From contig JAFUEH010000004.1 in assembly GCA_017463985.1 (NCBI GenBank), forward strand, positions 1-64,000: a DNA stretch of 64,000 nt. The letters are read 5' to 3'. A program made the translations under genes and the position numbers. Shown one piece after another: positions 52,611-62,157 of the stretch (position 1 is the first letter of the stretch; each line of letters starts with the position of its first letter). The stretch is from Eubacterium sp. (GTDB taxonomy: Bacteria; Bacillota; Clostridia; Oscillospirales; Acutalibacteraceae). Below the pieces are notes generated by a model. It did not search any database, was not told the DNA's origin, and was given only the letters and a program-made list of their open reading frames with translations.

Positions 52611-53969
52611 ATGGAATTAAAAAAGAACGATCAAATTCAACTGCATATTGACGGGCTAACCTCAGAAGGCGCTGCCGTCGGCCACTATCACGGTATCGCG
52701 GTGTTTGTGCGCGGCGGCGTGCCGGGTGATGAGCTGACAGTACATATTATTAAAACGGCAAAGCGCTATGCGATCGGCATTATTCAGGCGATCACGGTGC
52801 CGTCTCCTACCCGTATTGTGAGCGACTGCGCTGTTTCATCACGCTGCGGCGGCTGCTCCTTTCGGAATATGGATTATGCTGAGGAGCTACGTTATAAGCA
52901 GCAGCGCGTAGAAGATGCGCTCGCCCGTATAGCCCATTTATCGGTGACGGTTAAGCCGGTGATCGGTGCGGCGCAGACGGAGGGATACCGTAACAAAGCA
53001 CAGTACCCTGTCAGCATCGAAAACGGCGAGCTGCACGCCGGCTTTTATGCCTATAAAAGCCACCGGATCATTCCGTGCGACAGCTGTCGGCTGCAACCGC
53101 CGGTGTTCCGGCAATGTCTTGACGCGTTTGCTGTGTGGGTCAAAGAGGCCGGTATTACGGCTTATGATGAAAAAACCGGCAAAGGATTGCTGCGCCATAT
53201 CTATTTGCGGCGCGCAGCGGCGACCGGCGAGCTGATGGCCTGTGCAGTCATCAATGGTACCCACTTGCCGGATCAGGCGCTCCTGATAGAACAGCTGACC
53301 GCCATCGAGGGAATGCGCAGTATTTGTGTCAATATCAACCGCGCCGACAGTAATGTGATCCTTGGTGATACAACAGAGGTGCTGTGGGGTAGCGAAACGA
53401 TTACCGATGAGCTGTTGGGTAAACGGTTTGCTATATCACCGAACGCCTTTTATCAGGTGAACCACGCGCAGTGTGAAAGGCTGTATGCCAAGGCGGCGGA
53501 GTATGCAGCGCTGACCGGTACGGAAACGCTGGTCGACCTCTATTGCGGCGCAGGAACGATCGGACTGACAATGGCGGAGAGCGCTAAGCAGCTGTTCGGT
53601 ATTGAAATTGTCCCGCAAGCGATTGAAAATGCGCGGCATAATGCAGCCGTTAACGGTGTGACCAATGCGGAGTTCTTCTGCGGTGACGCGGCTGACGGTG
53701 CCGCGGAGCTGAAACGGCGCGGTATTTGTCCGGATGTTGTTGTACTGGATCCACCGCGCAAGGGCTGTTCGCCGGAGCTGCTGCATACCGTGGCGTCTAT
53801 GCAGCCGCAGCGGATTGTATATGTGTCCTGCGACAGCGCTACGCTCGCCCGCGATTTAGCCCTGCTGGATGAAATCGGCTATGCGGTGCAGGAGGTCACG
53901 CCGGTGGATATGTTCCCACGCACACCTCACGTTGAGGCGGTCTGTCTGATGTCACGGGTCAAGGACTAA
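52611..53969 (+). CDS. rlmD: 23S rRNA (uracil-5-)-methyltransferase RlmD/RumA type
   Basis: A 452-residue methyltransferase that makes m5U in 23S rRNA (U1939 or a neighbouring site) from S-adenosylmethionine. It has an N-terminal TRAM domain (1-60), Fe-S cysteines (RCGGCSF and nearby), SAM motif LVDLYCGAGTIGL and the catalytic cysteine in DPPRKGC (about residues 380-386). The C-terminal HVEAVCLMSR is the family end. Paralogues (RlmCD) also exist in Firmicutes, so target specificity is uncertain. The 3' end of this gene is a known integration site for mobile elements, and an island follows. Confidence 0.93.
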   Translation: MELKKNDQIQLHIDGLTSEGAAVGHYHGIAVFVRGGVPGDELTVHIIKTAKRYAIGIIQAITVPSPTRIVSDCAVSSRCGGCSFRNMDYAEELRYKQQRVEDALARIAHLSVTVKPVIGAAQTEGYRNKAQYPVSIENGELHAGFYAYKSHRIIPCDSCRLQPPVFRQCLDAFAVWVKEAGITAYDEKTGKGLLRHIYLRRAAATGELMACAVINGTHLPDQALLIEQLTAIEGMRSICVNINRADSNVILGDTTEVLWGSETITDELLGKRFAISPNAFYQVNHAQCERLYAKAAEYAALTGTETLVDLYCGAGTIGLTMAESAKQLFGIEIVPQAIENARHNAAVNGVTNAEFFCGDAADGAAELKRRGICPDVVVLDPPRKGCSPELLHTVASMQPQRIVYVSCDSATLARDLALLDEIGYAVQEVTPVDMFPRTPHVEAVCLMSRVKD

Positions 53970-54017
53970 AAGTACATGCGATGCAGAACTGACCTATGTG
54001 AAACGGGAGGGTAACTG

Positions 54018-54650
54018 ATGGCTTTTGATTATAAAAAAGAGTATAAGGAATTCTACATGCCTAAGAATAAACCCGGCATTATTACAGTGCCGAGTATGAA
54101 CTATATTGCGGTTCGCGGAGAAGGCGATCCGAACGCGGAGGATGGAGAGTACAAGCAGGCTATCGGTCTACTTTATGGTATTGCTTTTACCATCAAGATG
54201 AGCAAAAAGGGTAATCACCAGATCGAGGGATACTTTGATTATGTGGTTCCGCCGCTTGAGGGCTTCTGGTGGCAGGAAAGCGTGGATGGCATTGACTATG
54301 CGCACAAGGAAAATTTCAAGTGGATATCCGTCATCCGGCTTCCTGATTTCGTGACTAAGGGAGATTTTGAGTGGGCGGTCGAGGAAGCCACAAAGAAAAA
54401 GAAAATGGATTTCTCGAAAGTGGAATATCTCACTTATGATGAAGGACTCTGTGTCCAGTGCATGCATGTAGGTTCCTATGACGACGAACCGGCGACTGTA
54501 GCATTGATGCATGAGTTCATGGAGCAGCAGGGCTATACATTGGATATCACAGATCAGCGACTACATCATGAAATATATCTTAGCGATGCCAGAAAAGTTG
54601 TACCGGAAAAACTGAAAACAGTGATCCGGCATCCGATAAGGAATTCATGA
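54018..54650 (+). CDS. GyrI-like small-molecule-binding domain protein
   Basis: A 210-residue stand-alone GyrI-like protein. It begins with YKKEYKEFYMPKNKPGIITV, then IAVRGEGDP, and a second half with EGFWWQ and YDDEPATVALMHEFM; this is the duplicated GyrI/Rob C-terminal fold that binds or hydrolyses hydrophobic cyclic compounds. No DNA-binding domain is present, so it is not a transcription factor by itself. Its base composition is more AT-rich than the preceding genes. First gene of the island behind rlmD. Confidence 0.85.
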   Translation: MAFDYKKEYKEFYMPKNKPGIITVPSMNYIAVRGEGDPNAEDGEYKQAIGLLYGIAFTIKMSKKGNHQIEGYFDYVVPPLEGFWWQESVDGIDYAHKENFKWISVIRLPDFVTKGDFEWAVEEATKKKKMDFSKVEYLTYDEGLCVQCMHVGSYDDEPATVALMHEFMEQQGYTLDITDQRLHHEIYLSDARKVVPEKLKTVIRHPIRNS

Positions 54651-54677
54651 GTCGGGATTTTTCGAGGTGATTACGTT

Positions 54678-55205
54678 ATGATTCTGATAGAACCAACGAC
54701 AGACTATTGCCAACAGATTCAGGCATATAGAAAAGAGTTTCTTGAATGCGGCGATTCTATGGATGGAACAAGCGGGCTCAGACGATTTGAAGATCCGAGC
54801 GACTGGATCGAATATCTGAATTCTCATAAAGACCCGGCGACACTTCCTAATGGACACGCTCCCGCGTCACAGTATATTTTCGTCCGTGAAGAAGACGATA
54901 AGATCGTCGGAATGATAGATATACGACATGTGCTGAATGATTATCTGGCAAAGTATGGCGGACACATCGGTTATTCAGTAGCGCCCAGCGAACGGCGGAG
55001 GGGCTATGCAACACAGATGCTGAAAGCAGCACTTTTGGTCTGCAAAGAGCTTGACATCGGCAAAGTGTTGATCACTTGTATCAAAGAAAATGAAGGCAGT
55101 AAAAGAACGATTTTGAATAATGGCGGTGTATATGAGTCTACTGTATATGAGCCAGATGAAAATGTCTTCTTGGAGAGATATTGGATTGTTCTTTCAGAGA
55201 GATAA
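54678..55205 (+). CDS. GNAT family N-acetyltransferase
   Basis: A 175-residue protein with the GNAT core: beta strands QYIFVREEDDKIVGMIDIRH, then the acetyl-CoA pyrophosphate loop GYSVAPSERRRGYATQML (motif A) and the C-terminal NGGVYES region. It acetylates an unknown small molecule or protein. A short spacer from the GyrI gene and similar composition suggest both belong to one transferred segment. Confidence 0.88.
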   Translation: MILIEPTTDYCQQIQAYRKEFLECGDSMDGTSGLRRFEDPSDWIEYLNSHKDPATLPNGHAPASQYIFVREEDDKIVGMIDIRHVLNDYLAKYGGHIGYSVAPSERRRGYATQMLKAALLVCKELDIGKVLITCIKENEGSKRTILNNGGVYESTVYEPDENVFLERYWIVLSER

Positions 55206-55601
55206 ATTCCAGTTTAACAGCTTGTATACCGCCTTGGACAAATTCCCTCATAGTGGTTTTTCTGGACAAGTTCTAAAGTACAGAAAGTCGGCAACCGATG
55301 ACATCAATCGGCACGTCCCAAGGCATATTGAGGCGGTGTCCGTGATGTCAAGGCGAAGCGGAAGGCAGAACGGTTAACACCGCTCATGCAAGGCTGACCC
55401 AAGATGACGAGCCGCAAGGCGAAGCCTGATTGGCTGGCAGCTACTGCTGAGGCGGTGGTACTGCTTTTCCACAAAAAGTCAGACACCGCATTAGTTTAAA
55501 AGTGGCGTTTGGCGAGGGTGAGGGCAAATTGCCGCTTGATAGGAGCTGTTATTATATGTACATCTCATAGAATAGAGCATGGCATAACGAGGAAAGTGAA
55601 T
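55206..55601 (+). other. Non-coding spacer with rlmD-like C-terminal fragment
   Basis: No intact gene. Near 55300-55360 one frame reads INRHVPRHIEAVSVMSRRSG, resembling the end of RlmD (HVEAVCLMSR), and TTGAGGCGGT followed by a shared GATGTCA occurs both here (about 55328-55352) and at the rlmD 3' end (about 53932-53957). This could be the second attachment site of an element inserted in rlmD, or the end of another methyltransferase copy. The rest of the spacer shows nothing I can name. Confidence 0.5.
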
Positions 55602-56216
55602 ATGGATTTAATGCAGATAATGCAACGCTCATTGAGCGGATATGTTTTTGTAGTACCGGGACTATTGCTATATTTTTTGATACTTAAGAAAAAAGGCAGA
55701 AAGCAGACGCCAGCACATATCATAACTGCATTTGTTTTTTGCTACTATCTTATTGGTGTTCTGACGATGACTGGCATTGGGAAAATGACGGCATTTTCGC
55801 CAAGGCTTGTGCTAATTCCGTTTTTGGATATGATAAGCGGACCGGTGGATACTCTGTTAAATGTGCTTCTATTCATTCCGCTTGGCTTGTTCCTTCCTGT
55901 GATGTACAGAAAATACAATCATATAAGCAAAATTGCTTTAACGGGTTTTCTGTTTTCATTAGCTATTGAGCTTGTCCAAATGTTTGGACGGGGGGCAACA
56001 GATATTAATGACTTGATAACCAATACAGCAGGAGCTTGTTTAGGATATTGTTTTTATAAATTGCTGTATAAATTAGTCCGAAAAGAGTATTGCGAAAAAT
56101 TCCAAGCGATCTGTATCAATGAATATAAAGAGATATTATTCTTTGTAATTTATTCGTTTGTGATTATGGTTACCATTCAGCCTTTCATTATTGGTACATT
56201 CTTTGGACTTGGATGA
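55602..56216 (+). CDS. VanZ-like family membrane protein
   Basis: A 204-residue protein with five or six hydrophobic segments. The VanZ core is clear: NVLLFIPLGLFLPVMYR, then LSLAIELVQMFGRGATDINDLI with the conserved Glu and Asp, and the NTAGACLGY helix. VanZ confers low-level teicoplanin resistance in Enterococcus, but most relatives have unproven roles. The ATG at 55602 with CGAGGAAAG is chosen over upstream in-frame codons. The AT-rich composition fits the neighbouring transferred genes. Confidence 0.88.
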   Translation: MDLMQIMQRSLSGYVFVVPGLLLYFLILKKKGRKQTPAHIITAFVFCYYLIGVLTMTGIGKMTAFSPRLVLIPFLDMISGPVDTLLNVLLFIPLGLFLPVMYRKYNHISKIALTGFLFSLAIELVQMFGRGATDINDLITNTAGACLGYCFYKLLYKLVRKEYCEKFQAICINEYKEILFFVIYSFVIMVTIQPFIIGTFFGLG

Positions 56217-56221
56217 GGAAA

Positions 56222-56440
56222 AAGCGTGTCCTATATCCGAGAGTTGGTGCAGAGATGCCAGTGGATGGGTACAGCCTAGAGGTCAGAAAACAAGTTTAAG
56301 GCGTTTTGCTGACAGAGAGGAAATGGAGATAGTCGGAATTTATGAGGATGCAGGGAAATCGGAAAACCTACCGAGGGCCACCCTGCTTTTAAGGAAATGC
56401 TGTCCGACATAAAAGGCGGTTACCTTGATAATGCGCGTGT
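56222..56440 (+). pseudogene. Relic of a serine recombinase (N-terminal domain)
   Basis: Fragments in more than one reading frame match the resolvase N-terminal domain of large serine recombinases: AEMPVDGYSLE in one frame, RRFADREEMEIVGIYEDAGKS in another, then FKEMLSDIKGGYLDNARV in a third. At least two frameshifts and loss of the rest of the gene show it is dead. It marks the right side of the island that begins behind rlmD. Confidence 0.75.
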
Positions 56441-56473
56441 AAGACGAAGAAAAATAAATAAAGCCTATGGCTA

Positions 56474-56539
56474 TCAACGCGGCGCTATGCGCCGCGTTGA
56501 GCATTATAATGACCGTGCTGTAGGCACTGTCATTATAAT
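56474..56539. other. Two consecutive hairpins
   Basis: TCAACGCGGCGC / GCGCCGCGTTGA (56474-56500, 12-bp perfect stem) and ATTATAATGAC / GTCATTATAAT (56503-56539, extended by an inner GTGC/GCAC). They lie at the boundary between the recombinase relic and the next housekeeping gene. They could terminate transcription or mark an element end. Confidence 0.5.
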
Positions 56540-56567
56540 TTATATATTATTATCTTAAAGGATAGGC

Positions 56568-56597
56568 TTGTAAATGCGGGGGCAGATGTGCTATAAT
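56568..56597 (+). promoter_or_regulatory. Promoter of the YwqG-like gene
   Basis: TTGTAA (56568-56573), 18-bp spacer, TATAAT (56592-56597), about 60 bases before ATG 56658. Confidence 0.6.
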
Positions 56598-56657
56598 TAT
56601 GCTGTATTAGTTTGAGCTGTTGTTGTTTTGGACAACGGCGGATTGCAGGAGGCGCTG

Positions 56658-57470
56658 ATGAGCTTAGCGGATTTATGGAAAAAACAGCATAAGCAAAATG
56701 TCCCGAAGCCGACACAGCCGACACAGCCGACAGCACCGCCGCCTGCCGAACGCAAAAGCTTGCTGGAAATCGCCCGTGAGGCACAGGCGCGCGAAGCCGC
56801 TATGAACGCAGCGGCAACCGTTACAGAAGACGTGCCGCCGGAGGCTTGCTTTCCGAAGCCTGCGGACGGTTACCGGCTATGCCTGGAAGCATCGGATACA
56901 GTGGGCTTGACAGAAAGCAAGCTGGGCGGCGTACCGTATTGGGAAACGGAACGTCCTTATCCTGTCGATGACGACGGTAATCCGATGCGGCTGCTGCTAC
57001 AGCTGAATATGGAGGAACTCGCCTTGCATGACGAGCGACTGCCGTCATGTGGTCTGCTGCAGTTTTTTATTGCCGGTGACAGCACCTGCAACGGCGCCGT
57101 GATCTGGCATCGTGCGATAGCGGCAAGCGCTGCGGTGATTGATACGCCCTGTATGCCGACGGCAGAGGGCTTTTCTCCGGTCAAGGCGACGGCCAGGGTG
57201 CGCTTGGAGCGGATGACGGAGGAAACGGCGGCTGACGGGCATAAGCTTTTTGGGACGCCTGCCTTTTGCCAAGGCGATCCGCGGCAGCAGCTGAGCGCCG
57301 AGGCGGCGGCAGACTATGATACGCTGCTGTTACAGCTGGACTCCGATTTTAACGGCGGGAAGCCGCTGGTTTTGTGGGGTGACAGCGGCGCGGCGCATTA
57401 TTTTATCAACAGCGATGCACTAAAAAATTGCGATTTCAGCAAGGTTTTGTTTTACTGGGATTGCTATTAA
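56658..57470 (+). CDS. DUF1963 (YwqG-like) protein
   Basis: A 270-residue cytoplasmic protein. A Pro/Thr-Gln repeat linker near residues 15-30 is followed by a helical stretch and a YwqG-type domain with SKLGGVPYWE, RLLLQLNMEEL, GLLQFFI and the C-terminal LLLQLDSD and GDSGAAHYFI motifs. The family function is unknown. Its Shine-Dalgarno AGGAGG supports ATG 56658. It is separated by 15 bases from the FAD oxidoreductase gene. Confidence 0.82.
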   Translation: MSLADLWKKQHKQNVPKPTQPTQPTAPPPAERKSLLEIAREAQAREAAMNAAATVTEDVPPEACFPKPADGYRLCLEASDTVGLTESKLGGVPYWETERPYPVDDDGNPMRLLLQLNMEELALHDERLPSCGLLQFFIAGDSTCNGAVIWHRAIAASAAVIDTPCMPTAEGFSPVKATARVRLERMTEETAADGHKLFGTPAFCQGDPRQQLSAEAAADYDTLLLQLDSDFNGGKPLVLWGDSGAAHYFINSDALKNCDFSKVLFYWDCY

Positions 57471-57485
57471 TATTGAGGTAAAAAA

Positions 57486-58871
57486 ATGGCACAATTTGAT
57501 TATGACGTAATTATCATCGGCGCCGGTCCCGGCGGTATTTTTTCCGCTTATGAGCTGGCGACGAAAAACGAAAAACTGAAGCTTGCCGTATTTGAGGCAG
57601 GCAATCCACTCAATAAAAGAAAATGTCCGATCGACGGCGACAAGGTGAAGTCCTGTATCCAGTGCAAAACCTGCGCGATCATGAGCGGCTTTGGCGGTGC
57701 CGGCGCTTTTTCGGACGGAAAATATAATATCACTAATGATTTCGGCGGCACGCTGTATGAGTATATCGGCAAAAAGAAAGCAACCGAGCTGATGCAGTAC
57801 GTGGATCATATCAACATCACCCACGGCGGCGAAGCGTGTAAGCTGTATTCTACCGCCGGCTCTCAGTTCAAAAAGCTGTGTATGCAAAATCAGCTGCATT
57901 TGCTGGACGCGTCGGTACGGCATCTTGGCACGGATATTAACTATGTGGTGCTGGAAAAGCTCTATGCTGAGCTGCAGGATAAAGCCGATTGGCATTTTAA
58001 TACGCACATTGATACGATCGAAAAGCTGGCGGAGGGCTATCAGATCACCAGCCGCAAGGGCAGCTTTACCTGCCGTGACTGTATTGTGTCCGTCGGTCGC
58101 TCGGGCAGCAAGTGGATGGAAAGCATCTGCGAGAAGCTGGGCATCAACACGCTGTCTAACCGTGTGGATATCGGCGTCAGAGTGGAGCTGCCGGCCGTTA
58201 TTTTCAGCCATCTGACCGACGAGCTGTATGAGAGCAAGATCGTGTACCGTACGAAGAATTATGAGGATCACGTGCGTACCTTCTGTATGAACCCGAAGGG
58301 CAGTGTGGTCAATGAAAACACGAACGGGATCGTAACCGTTAACGGCCACAGCTTTGAAGATCCTGAAAAGCAGACGGAAAACACGAATTTTGCGCTGCTG
58401 GTATCGAAGCATTTTACCGCACCTTTTAAGGATTCTAACGGTTACGGCGAAAGTATTGCACGCCTGTCCAATATGCTGGGCGGCGGCGTGATCGTGCAGC
58501 GTTTTGGTGACTTGGTGTCCGGCCGACGGAGCACGCCGAAGCGTATTGAAGAAGGTTTGGTAGAGCCGACGTTAGCGGCCACGCCGGGCGACCTGTCGCT
58601 GGTGCTGCCGAAGCGTATTTTGGACGGTATTATCGAGATGATTTATGCGCTGGATAAAATCGCTCCCGGTACGGCAAATCCGGATACACTGTTGTACGGT
58701 GTAGAGGTGAAATTCTATAATATGGAAGTGGAGCTTGACAGCAATTTGGAGACGCATCATAAGGGACTGTATGTAATCGGAGACGGCTCCGGCGTAACCC
58801 ATTCGCTGTCACACGCGTCCGCCAGCGGCATTTATGTAGCGCGGCAGATCTTAGAGCGTTTTGCCGACTGA
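57486..58871 (+). CDS. FAD-dependent oxidoreductase (COG2509-like)
   Basis: A 461-residue flavoprotein. The N-terminal dinucleotide fold VIIIGAGPGGIFSAYELA is followed by a cysteine-rich segment (CPI..CIQCKTCAIMSGFGGAGAFSDG) typical of the COG2509 dehydrogenases, and a C-terminal GLYVIGDGSGVTHSLSHA FAD-contact motif. Substrate unknown. It is followed 18 bases later by pqqD-like and nucleotidyltransferase genes and is probably co-transcribed with them and lepA. Confidence 0.88.
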   Translation: MAQFDYDVIIIGAGPGGIFSAYELATKNEKLKLAVFEAGNPLNKRKCPIDGDKVKSCIQCKTCAIMSGFGGAGAFSDGKYNITNDFGGTLYEYIGKKKATELMQYVDHINITHGGEACKLYSTAGSQFKKLCMQNQLHLLDASVRHLGTDINYVVLEKLYAELQDKADWHFNTHIDTIEKLAEGYQITSRKGSFTCRDCIVSVGRSGSKWMESICEKLGINTLSNRVDIGVRVELPAVIFSHLTDELYESKIVYRTKNYEDHVRTFCMNPKGSVVNENTNGIVTVNGHSFEDPEKQTENTNFALLVSKHFTAPFKDSNGYGESIARLSNMLGGGVIVQRFGDLVSGRRSTPKRIEEGLVEPTLAATPGDLSLVLPKRILDGIIEMIYALDKIAPGTANPDTLLYGVEVKFYNMEVELDSNLETHHKGLYVIGDGSGVTHSLSHASASGIYVARQILERFAD

Positions 58872-58889
58872 TAGAATGGAGGAAACACG

Positions 58890-59153
58890 ATGAAACTGAA
58901 AAAGGGTATTGTACTTGGCAATGTGGACGGCAACAGCTTTGCGATCGCCACCGGTAAGATGGCAAGCAAGCTGAACGGCATTATCAATAATAACAAAACG
59001 GCAGCAACGATTTTTGAGCTGCTGCAGACGGAGCAGACGGAGGACAGCCTGGTCGACGCGATGTATGAAAAATACGACGCGCCTAAGGAAGTCATCCGCG
59101 CAGACGTGAAAGAAATTCTTGAAAAAATGCAGGCATTAGGTATTCTGGAGTAA
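58890..59153 (+). CDS. PqqD-like peptide chaperone
   Basis: An 87-residue protein with the PqqD winged-helix pattern: KLNGIINNNKTAATIFELLQ, a helix-rich centre (DSLVDAMYEKYD) and the C-terminal REDVKEIL..LGIL-type end. PqqD proteins recognise leader peptides and present them to modifying enzymes in RiPP pathways. It sits four bases before the nucleotidyltransferase gene. No precursor or radical SAM enzyme is next to it; the only small peptide seen is at 44261-44380. Confidence 0.82.
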   Translation: MKLKKGIVLGNVDGNSFAIATGKMASKLNGIINNNKTAATIFELLQTEQTEDSLVDAMYEKYDAPKEVIRADVKEILEKMQALGILE

Positions 59154-59157
59154 TTTT

Positions 59158-60276
59158 ATGATTCAGACAAACCGTAAAGAAATAGACGAATTGTTGGTGC
59201 TTTTGCGCTGTGCCTTGACCGAACAGCCGCTGCCGCCGTGTGACGGCATTGATTTTGACAGGCTGCTGACGCTAGCTAAAAGGCAGCAGGTGTATACCAT
59301 GATTCTGCCAGTGCTGGAGGCAGGCGGCGTTTTGGATGAAGCACAGCACCAAGCCTGGAATAATTACCGCCTCTCCGAACTGACAAAAATGGTCACTATG
59401 GATGCAGAGCGCCGGGCTATTTGCGCTGAGCTGGACAAAGAAAATATTGCTTATATGTTCCTGAAGGGTCTGGAAATACGGGCGTATTATCCGCTGGAAT
59501 CAATGCGTCAGATGAGCGATAATGACATTCTTTACGATGAATCGCGTCGGGATGACCTGATTAAGCTGATGAAGAAGCGCGGGTATTATATTGGCGCTTC
59601 CGGCGGTATTTCCGATGATTTTTACAAAAAACCGTACTGCACGTTTGAATTTCACCGTACGCTGTTTAACCCGAAAGAAGCGTTTTGCCCTGATTTTAAT
59701 CCGTGGCAACATGCCGTGGCTTATGCGCCGGACAGCGCACAAAGAGTGATCAGCCGTGAGGATAATTATTTATATGCGCTTGGACATACGTACAAGCATT
59801 ATGCCTGCGTAGACGGCTGCGGTATTCGATTCATCTGTGACCTGTACCTTTTGACGCACAGCGATGACGTGCTGGATTGGGAATATATCAACCGTGAACT
59901 GGAACGCTTTGGCATCGCCGATTTCAATCGTACCGCGCTGACGCTGTCAGCGGCCGTTTTTGAAGATGGGGAACTGACAGAAGACGCCAAAGCCTTGCTG
60001 GATTTTATGTTCGAGGGCGGCGTTTTCGGCGCACATAAAGTGGATATGCAGGCTGAAATTGCACACTACGGTTCAAAAACCGGCTATCTTTGGCACCGCC
60101 TTTTTCCGTCAAAAGCGGATATGTGTGCGGAATATCGCGCCTTGCGTCAAAAGCCATACCTGCTTTGGTATTATTACCTCTATCGGCTGATAGATAAATA
60201 TCGCCACAACCGCAAATATATGCAGCGTGACTTAGACGCATTAAGGAAAACCAACAAGAAACACGAGGATAAATAA
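59158..60276 (+). CDS. NTP_transf_5-type nucleotidyltransferase family protein
   Basis: A 372-residue relative of the protein at 21347-22522. The core reads MFLKGLEIRAYYP followed by MRQMSDNDILYD, where the second Asp pair of the catalytic motif is shifted relative to the canonical SDVDLL, so activity is uncertain. The helical C-terminal region includes LGHTYKHYACVDGCGIRFICDL. It is coupled to the PqqD-like gene (4-base gap) and runs straight into lepA (its stop abuts the TTG start). In RiPP clusters such proteins occur with PqqD domains. Confidence 0.8.
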   Translation: MIQTNRKEIDELLVLLRCALTEQPLPPCDGIDFDRLLTLAKRQQVYTMILPVLEAGGVLDEAQHQAWNNYRLSELTKMVTMDAERRAICAELDKENIAYMFLKGLEIRAYYPLESMRQMSDNDILYDESRRDDLIKLMKKRGYYIGASGGISDDFYKKPYCTFEFHRTLFNPKEAFCPDFNPWQHAVAYAPDSAQRVISREDNYLYALGHTYKHYACVDGCGIRFICDLYLLTHSDDVLDWEYINRELERFGIADFNRTALTLSAAVFEDGELTEDAKALLDFMFEGGVFGAHKVDMQAEIAHYGSKTGYLWHRLFPSKADMCAEYRALRQKPYLLWYYYLYRLIDKYRHNRKYMQRDLDALRKTNKKHEDK

Positions 60277-62097
60277 TTGGCTGTTAATAAGAAAAATATC
60301 CGTAATTTCTCGATCATAGCCCATATCGACCACGGTAAATCGACCCTGGCGGACCGCCTGCTGGAGCTGACCAGTTCTGTGGCGGCGCGCGATATGCAGG
60401 AGCAGATCCTGGACGATATGGACCTGGAACGGGAACGTGGTATCACGATCAAAGCCCACGCTGTAAAGCTGGATTATCATGCCAAAAACGGCGAGGACTA
60501 TATTTTCAATTTAATCGACACACCGGGTCACGTAGACTTTAACTACGAGGTATCGCGCTCGCTGGCAGCGTGCGAAGGCGCCGTGCTGATCGTTGACGCC
60601 TCACAGGGCGTGGAGGCGCAAACGCTGGCGAACACCTATCTTGCGCTCGATCATGATCTGGAGATTTTGCCGGTCATTAATAAAATTGACCTGCCTGCTG
60701 CCGAGCCGGACCGCGTGGCCGAGGAGGTAGAAGAGGTCATTGGCATTCCCTGTATGGACGCGCCGCGTATCAGTGCCAAAACCGGCGAAAATGTGGAAGC
60801 GGTGCTGGAATATATCGTTGAAGGAATTCAGCCGCCGACGGGAGACGATGACAAACCGCTGAAGGCGCTGATTTTTGATTCCGTGTACGATTCTTACCGC
60901 GGCGTTATTGTTTATGTGCGCATTATGGAGGGAAAGATCAAAGCCGGCGACACGATGCGGATCATGTCCACCGGCGCGCAGTTTAATGTGGTAGAGGTCG
61001 GCTATATGCGCGCCACCTCCATGGAAAAGACGGCGGAGCTGACCGCCGGTGAGGTCGGCTATATCACGGCTTCTATTAAGACTGTCGGTGACGCGAAGGT
61101 GGGCGACACGGTGACAACGGTACTGAACGCGGCGACCGAGCCGCTGCCGGGCTACCGTAAGGTAAACCCGATGGTATTCTGCGGTATTTATCCGGCTGAC
61201 GGCGCCGACTACGAGGCGCTGCGCGACGCGCTGGAAAAGCTGCAGCTGAACGACGCTTCGCTTTCCTACGAGCCGGAGACGTCGAGCGCGCTCGGCTTTG
61301 GCTTCCGCTGCGGTTTCCTTGGCTTGCTGCACCTTGAAATTATACAGGAACGTCTGGACAGGGAATACAACCTGGATCTGATTGCGACGGTGCCAAGCGT
61401 TGTTTATAAGATCCATCTGACGGACGGTACTATGGTGGAGGTGGATAACCCGACGAATTATCCCGACCCTGCCTATATCGACTATTGTGAGGAGCCGTTT
61501 GCTGACGCGCATATCTATGTGCCGAGCGAATTTGTCGGTACGGTGATGGATATGTGTCAGGAAAAGCGCGGTATTTTTGTGACGATGGATTATATCACGC
61601 CCGAGCGTGTGGACATTCACTATGAACTGCCGCTCAACGAAATTATTTATGATTTCTTTGACGCGCTGAAGTCACGCACGCGCGGCTATGCCTCCTTTGA
61701 CTATGAGCTGAAGGATTACCGCAAGTCAGAGCTGGTGAAGGTGGATGTTATGCTCAACGGCGATGTGATCGACGCACTGTCGTTTATTATTCACCGTGAA
61801 AAGGCATATCAGCGTGCAAGGCGTATTGCTGAGCAGCTGAAAAAGTATATCCCGCGCCATCTGTTTGAAATTCCGATTCAGGTGGCGATCGGCGGCAAGG
61901 TCATTGCCCGTGAAACGGTCAAAGCACTGCGTAAGGATGTTTTGGCAAAGTGCTACGGCGGTGATGTTACCCGTAAGAAAAAGCTGCTAGAAAAGCAGAA
62001 GGAGGGCAAAAAGCGTATGCGCCAATTCGGTTCTGTTGAGGTACCGCAGGAGGCGTTCCTTGCCGTGCTGAAGCTTTCCTCAGACGATGATGATTAA
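60277..62097 (+). CDS. lepA: Elongation factor 4 (LepA)
   Basis: A 606-residue ribosomal GTPase. G1 [10 protein letters not shown]3 DTPGHVDF and G4 NKIDLP are present, followed by EF-G-like domains and the LepA-specific C-terminal domain ending with [18 protein letters not shown]. It back-translocates or remodels stalled ribosomes. TTG start at 60277 with GAGGAT upstream; it immediately follows the preceding stop. Confidence 0.97.
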   Translation: MAVNKKNIRNFSIIAHIDHGKSTLADRLLELTSSVAARDMQEQILDDMDLERERGITIKAHAVKLDYHAKNGEDYIFNLIDTPGHVDFNYEVSRSLAACEGAVLIVDASQGVEAQTLANTYLALDHDLEILPVINKIDLPAAEPDRVAEEVEEVIGIPCMDAPRISAKTGENVEAVLEYIVEGIQPPTGDDDKPLKALIFDSVYDSYRGVIVYVRIMEGKIKAGDTMRIMSTGAQFNVVEVGYMRATSMEKTAELTAGEVGYITASIKTVGDAKVGDTVTTVLNAATEPLPGYRKVNPMVFCGIYPADGADYEALRDALEKLQLNDASLSYEPETSSALGFGFRCGFLGLLHLEIIQERLDREYNLDLIATVPSVVYKIHLTDGTMVEVDNPTNYPDPAYIDYCEEPFADAHIYVPSEFVGTVMDMCQEKRGIFVTMDYITPERVDIHYELPLNEIIYDFFDALKSRTRGYASFDYELKDYRKSELVKVDVMLNGDVIDALSFIIHREKAYQRARRIAEQLKKYIPRHLFEIPIQVAIGGKVIARETVKALRKDVLAKCYGGDVTRKKKLLEKQKEGKKRMRQFGSVEVPQEAFLAVLKLSSDDDD

Positions 62098-62100
62098 AGA

Positions 62101-62138
62101 AAAACCGCCTTGCCACAGTGACTGACAGGGCGGCTTTT
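62101..62138 (+). terminator. Probable terminator of lepA
   Basis: Imperfect stem AAAACCGCCTTG / CAGGGCGGCTTTT with a 13-base loop, four bases after the lepA stop. Confidence 0.65.
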
Positions 62139-62157
62139 GCCACCAAAGGAGGAGCTT

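Noticed and set aside
55120..55377. An 85-codon plus-strand frame overlapping the GNAT gene end
   Set aside because: No start signals. Only the final part resembles an RlmD C-terminus, so it is treated as a fragment and possible attachment site, not a gene.
60601..61620. A 339-codon minus-strand frame opposite lepA
   Set aside because: The His/Arg-rich product without family motifs overlaps a clearly real gene.
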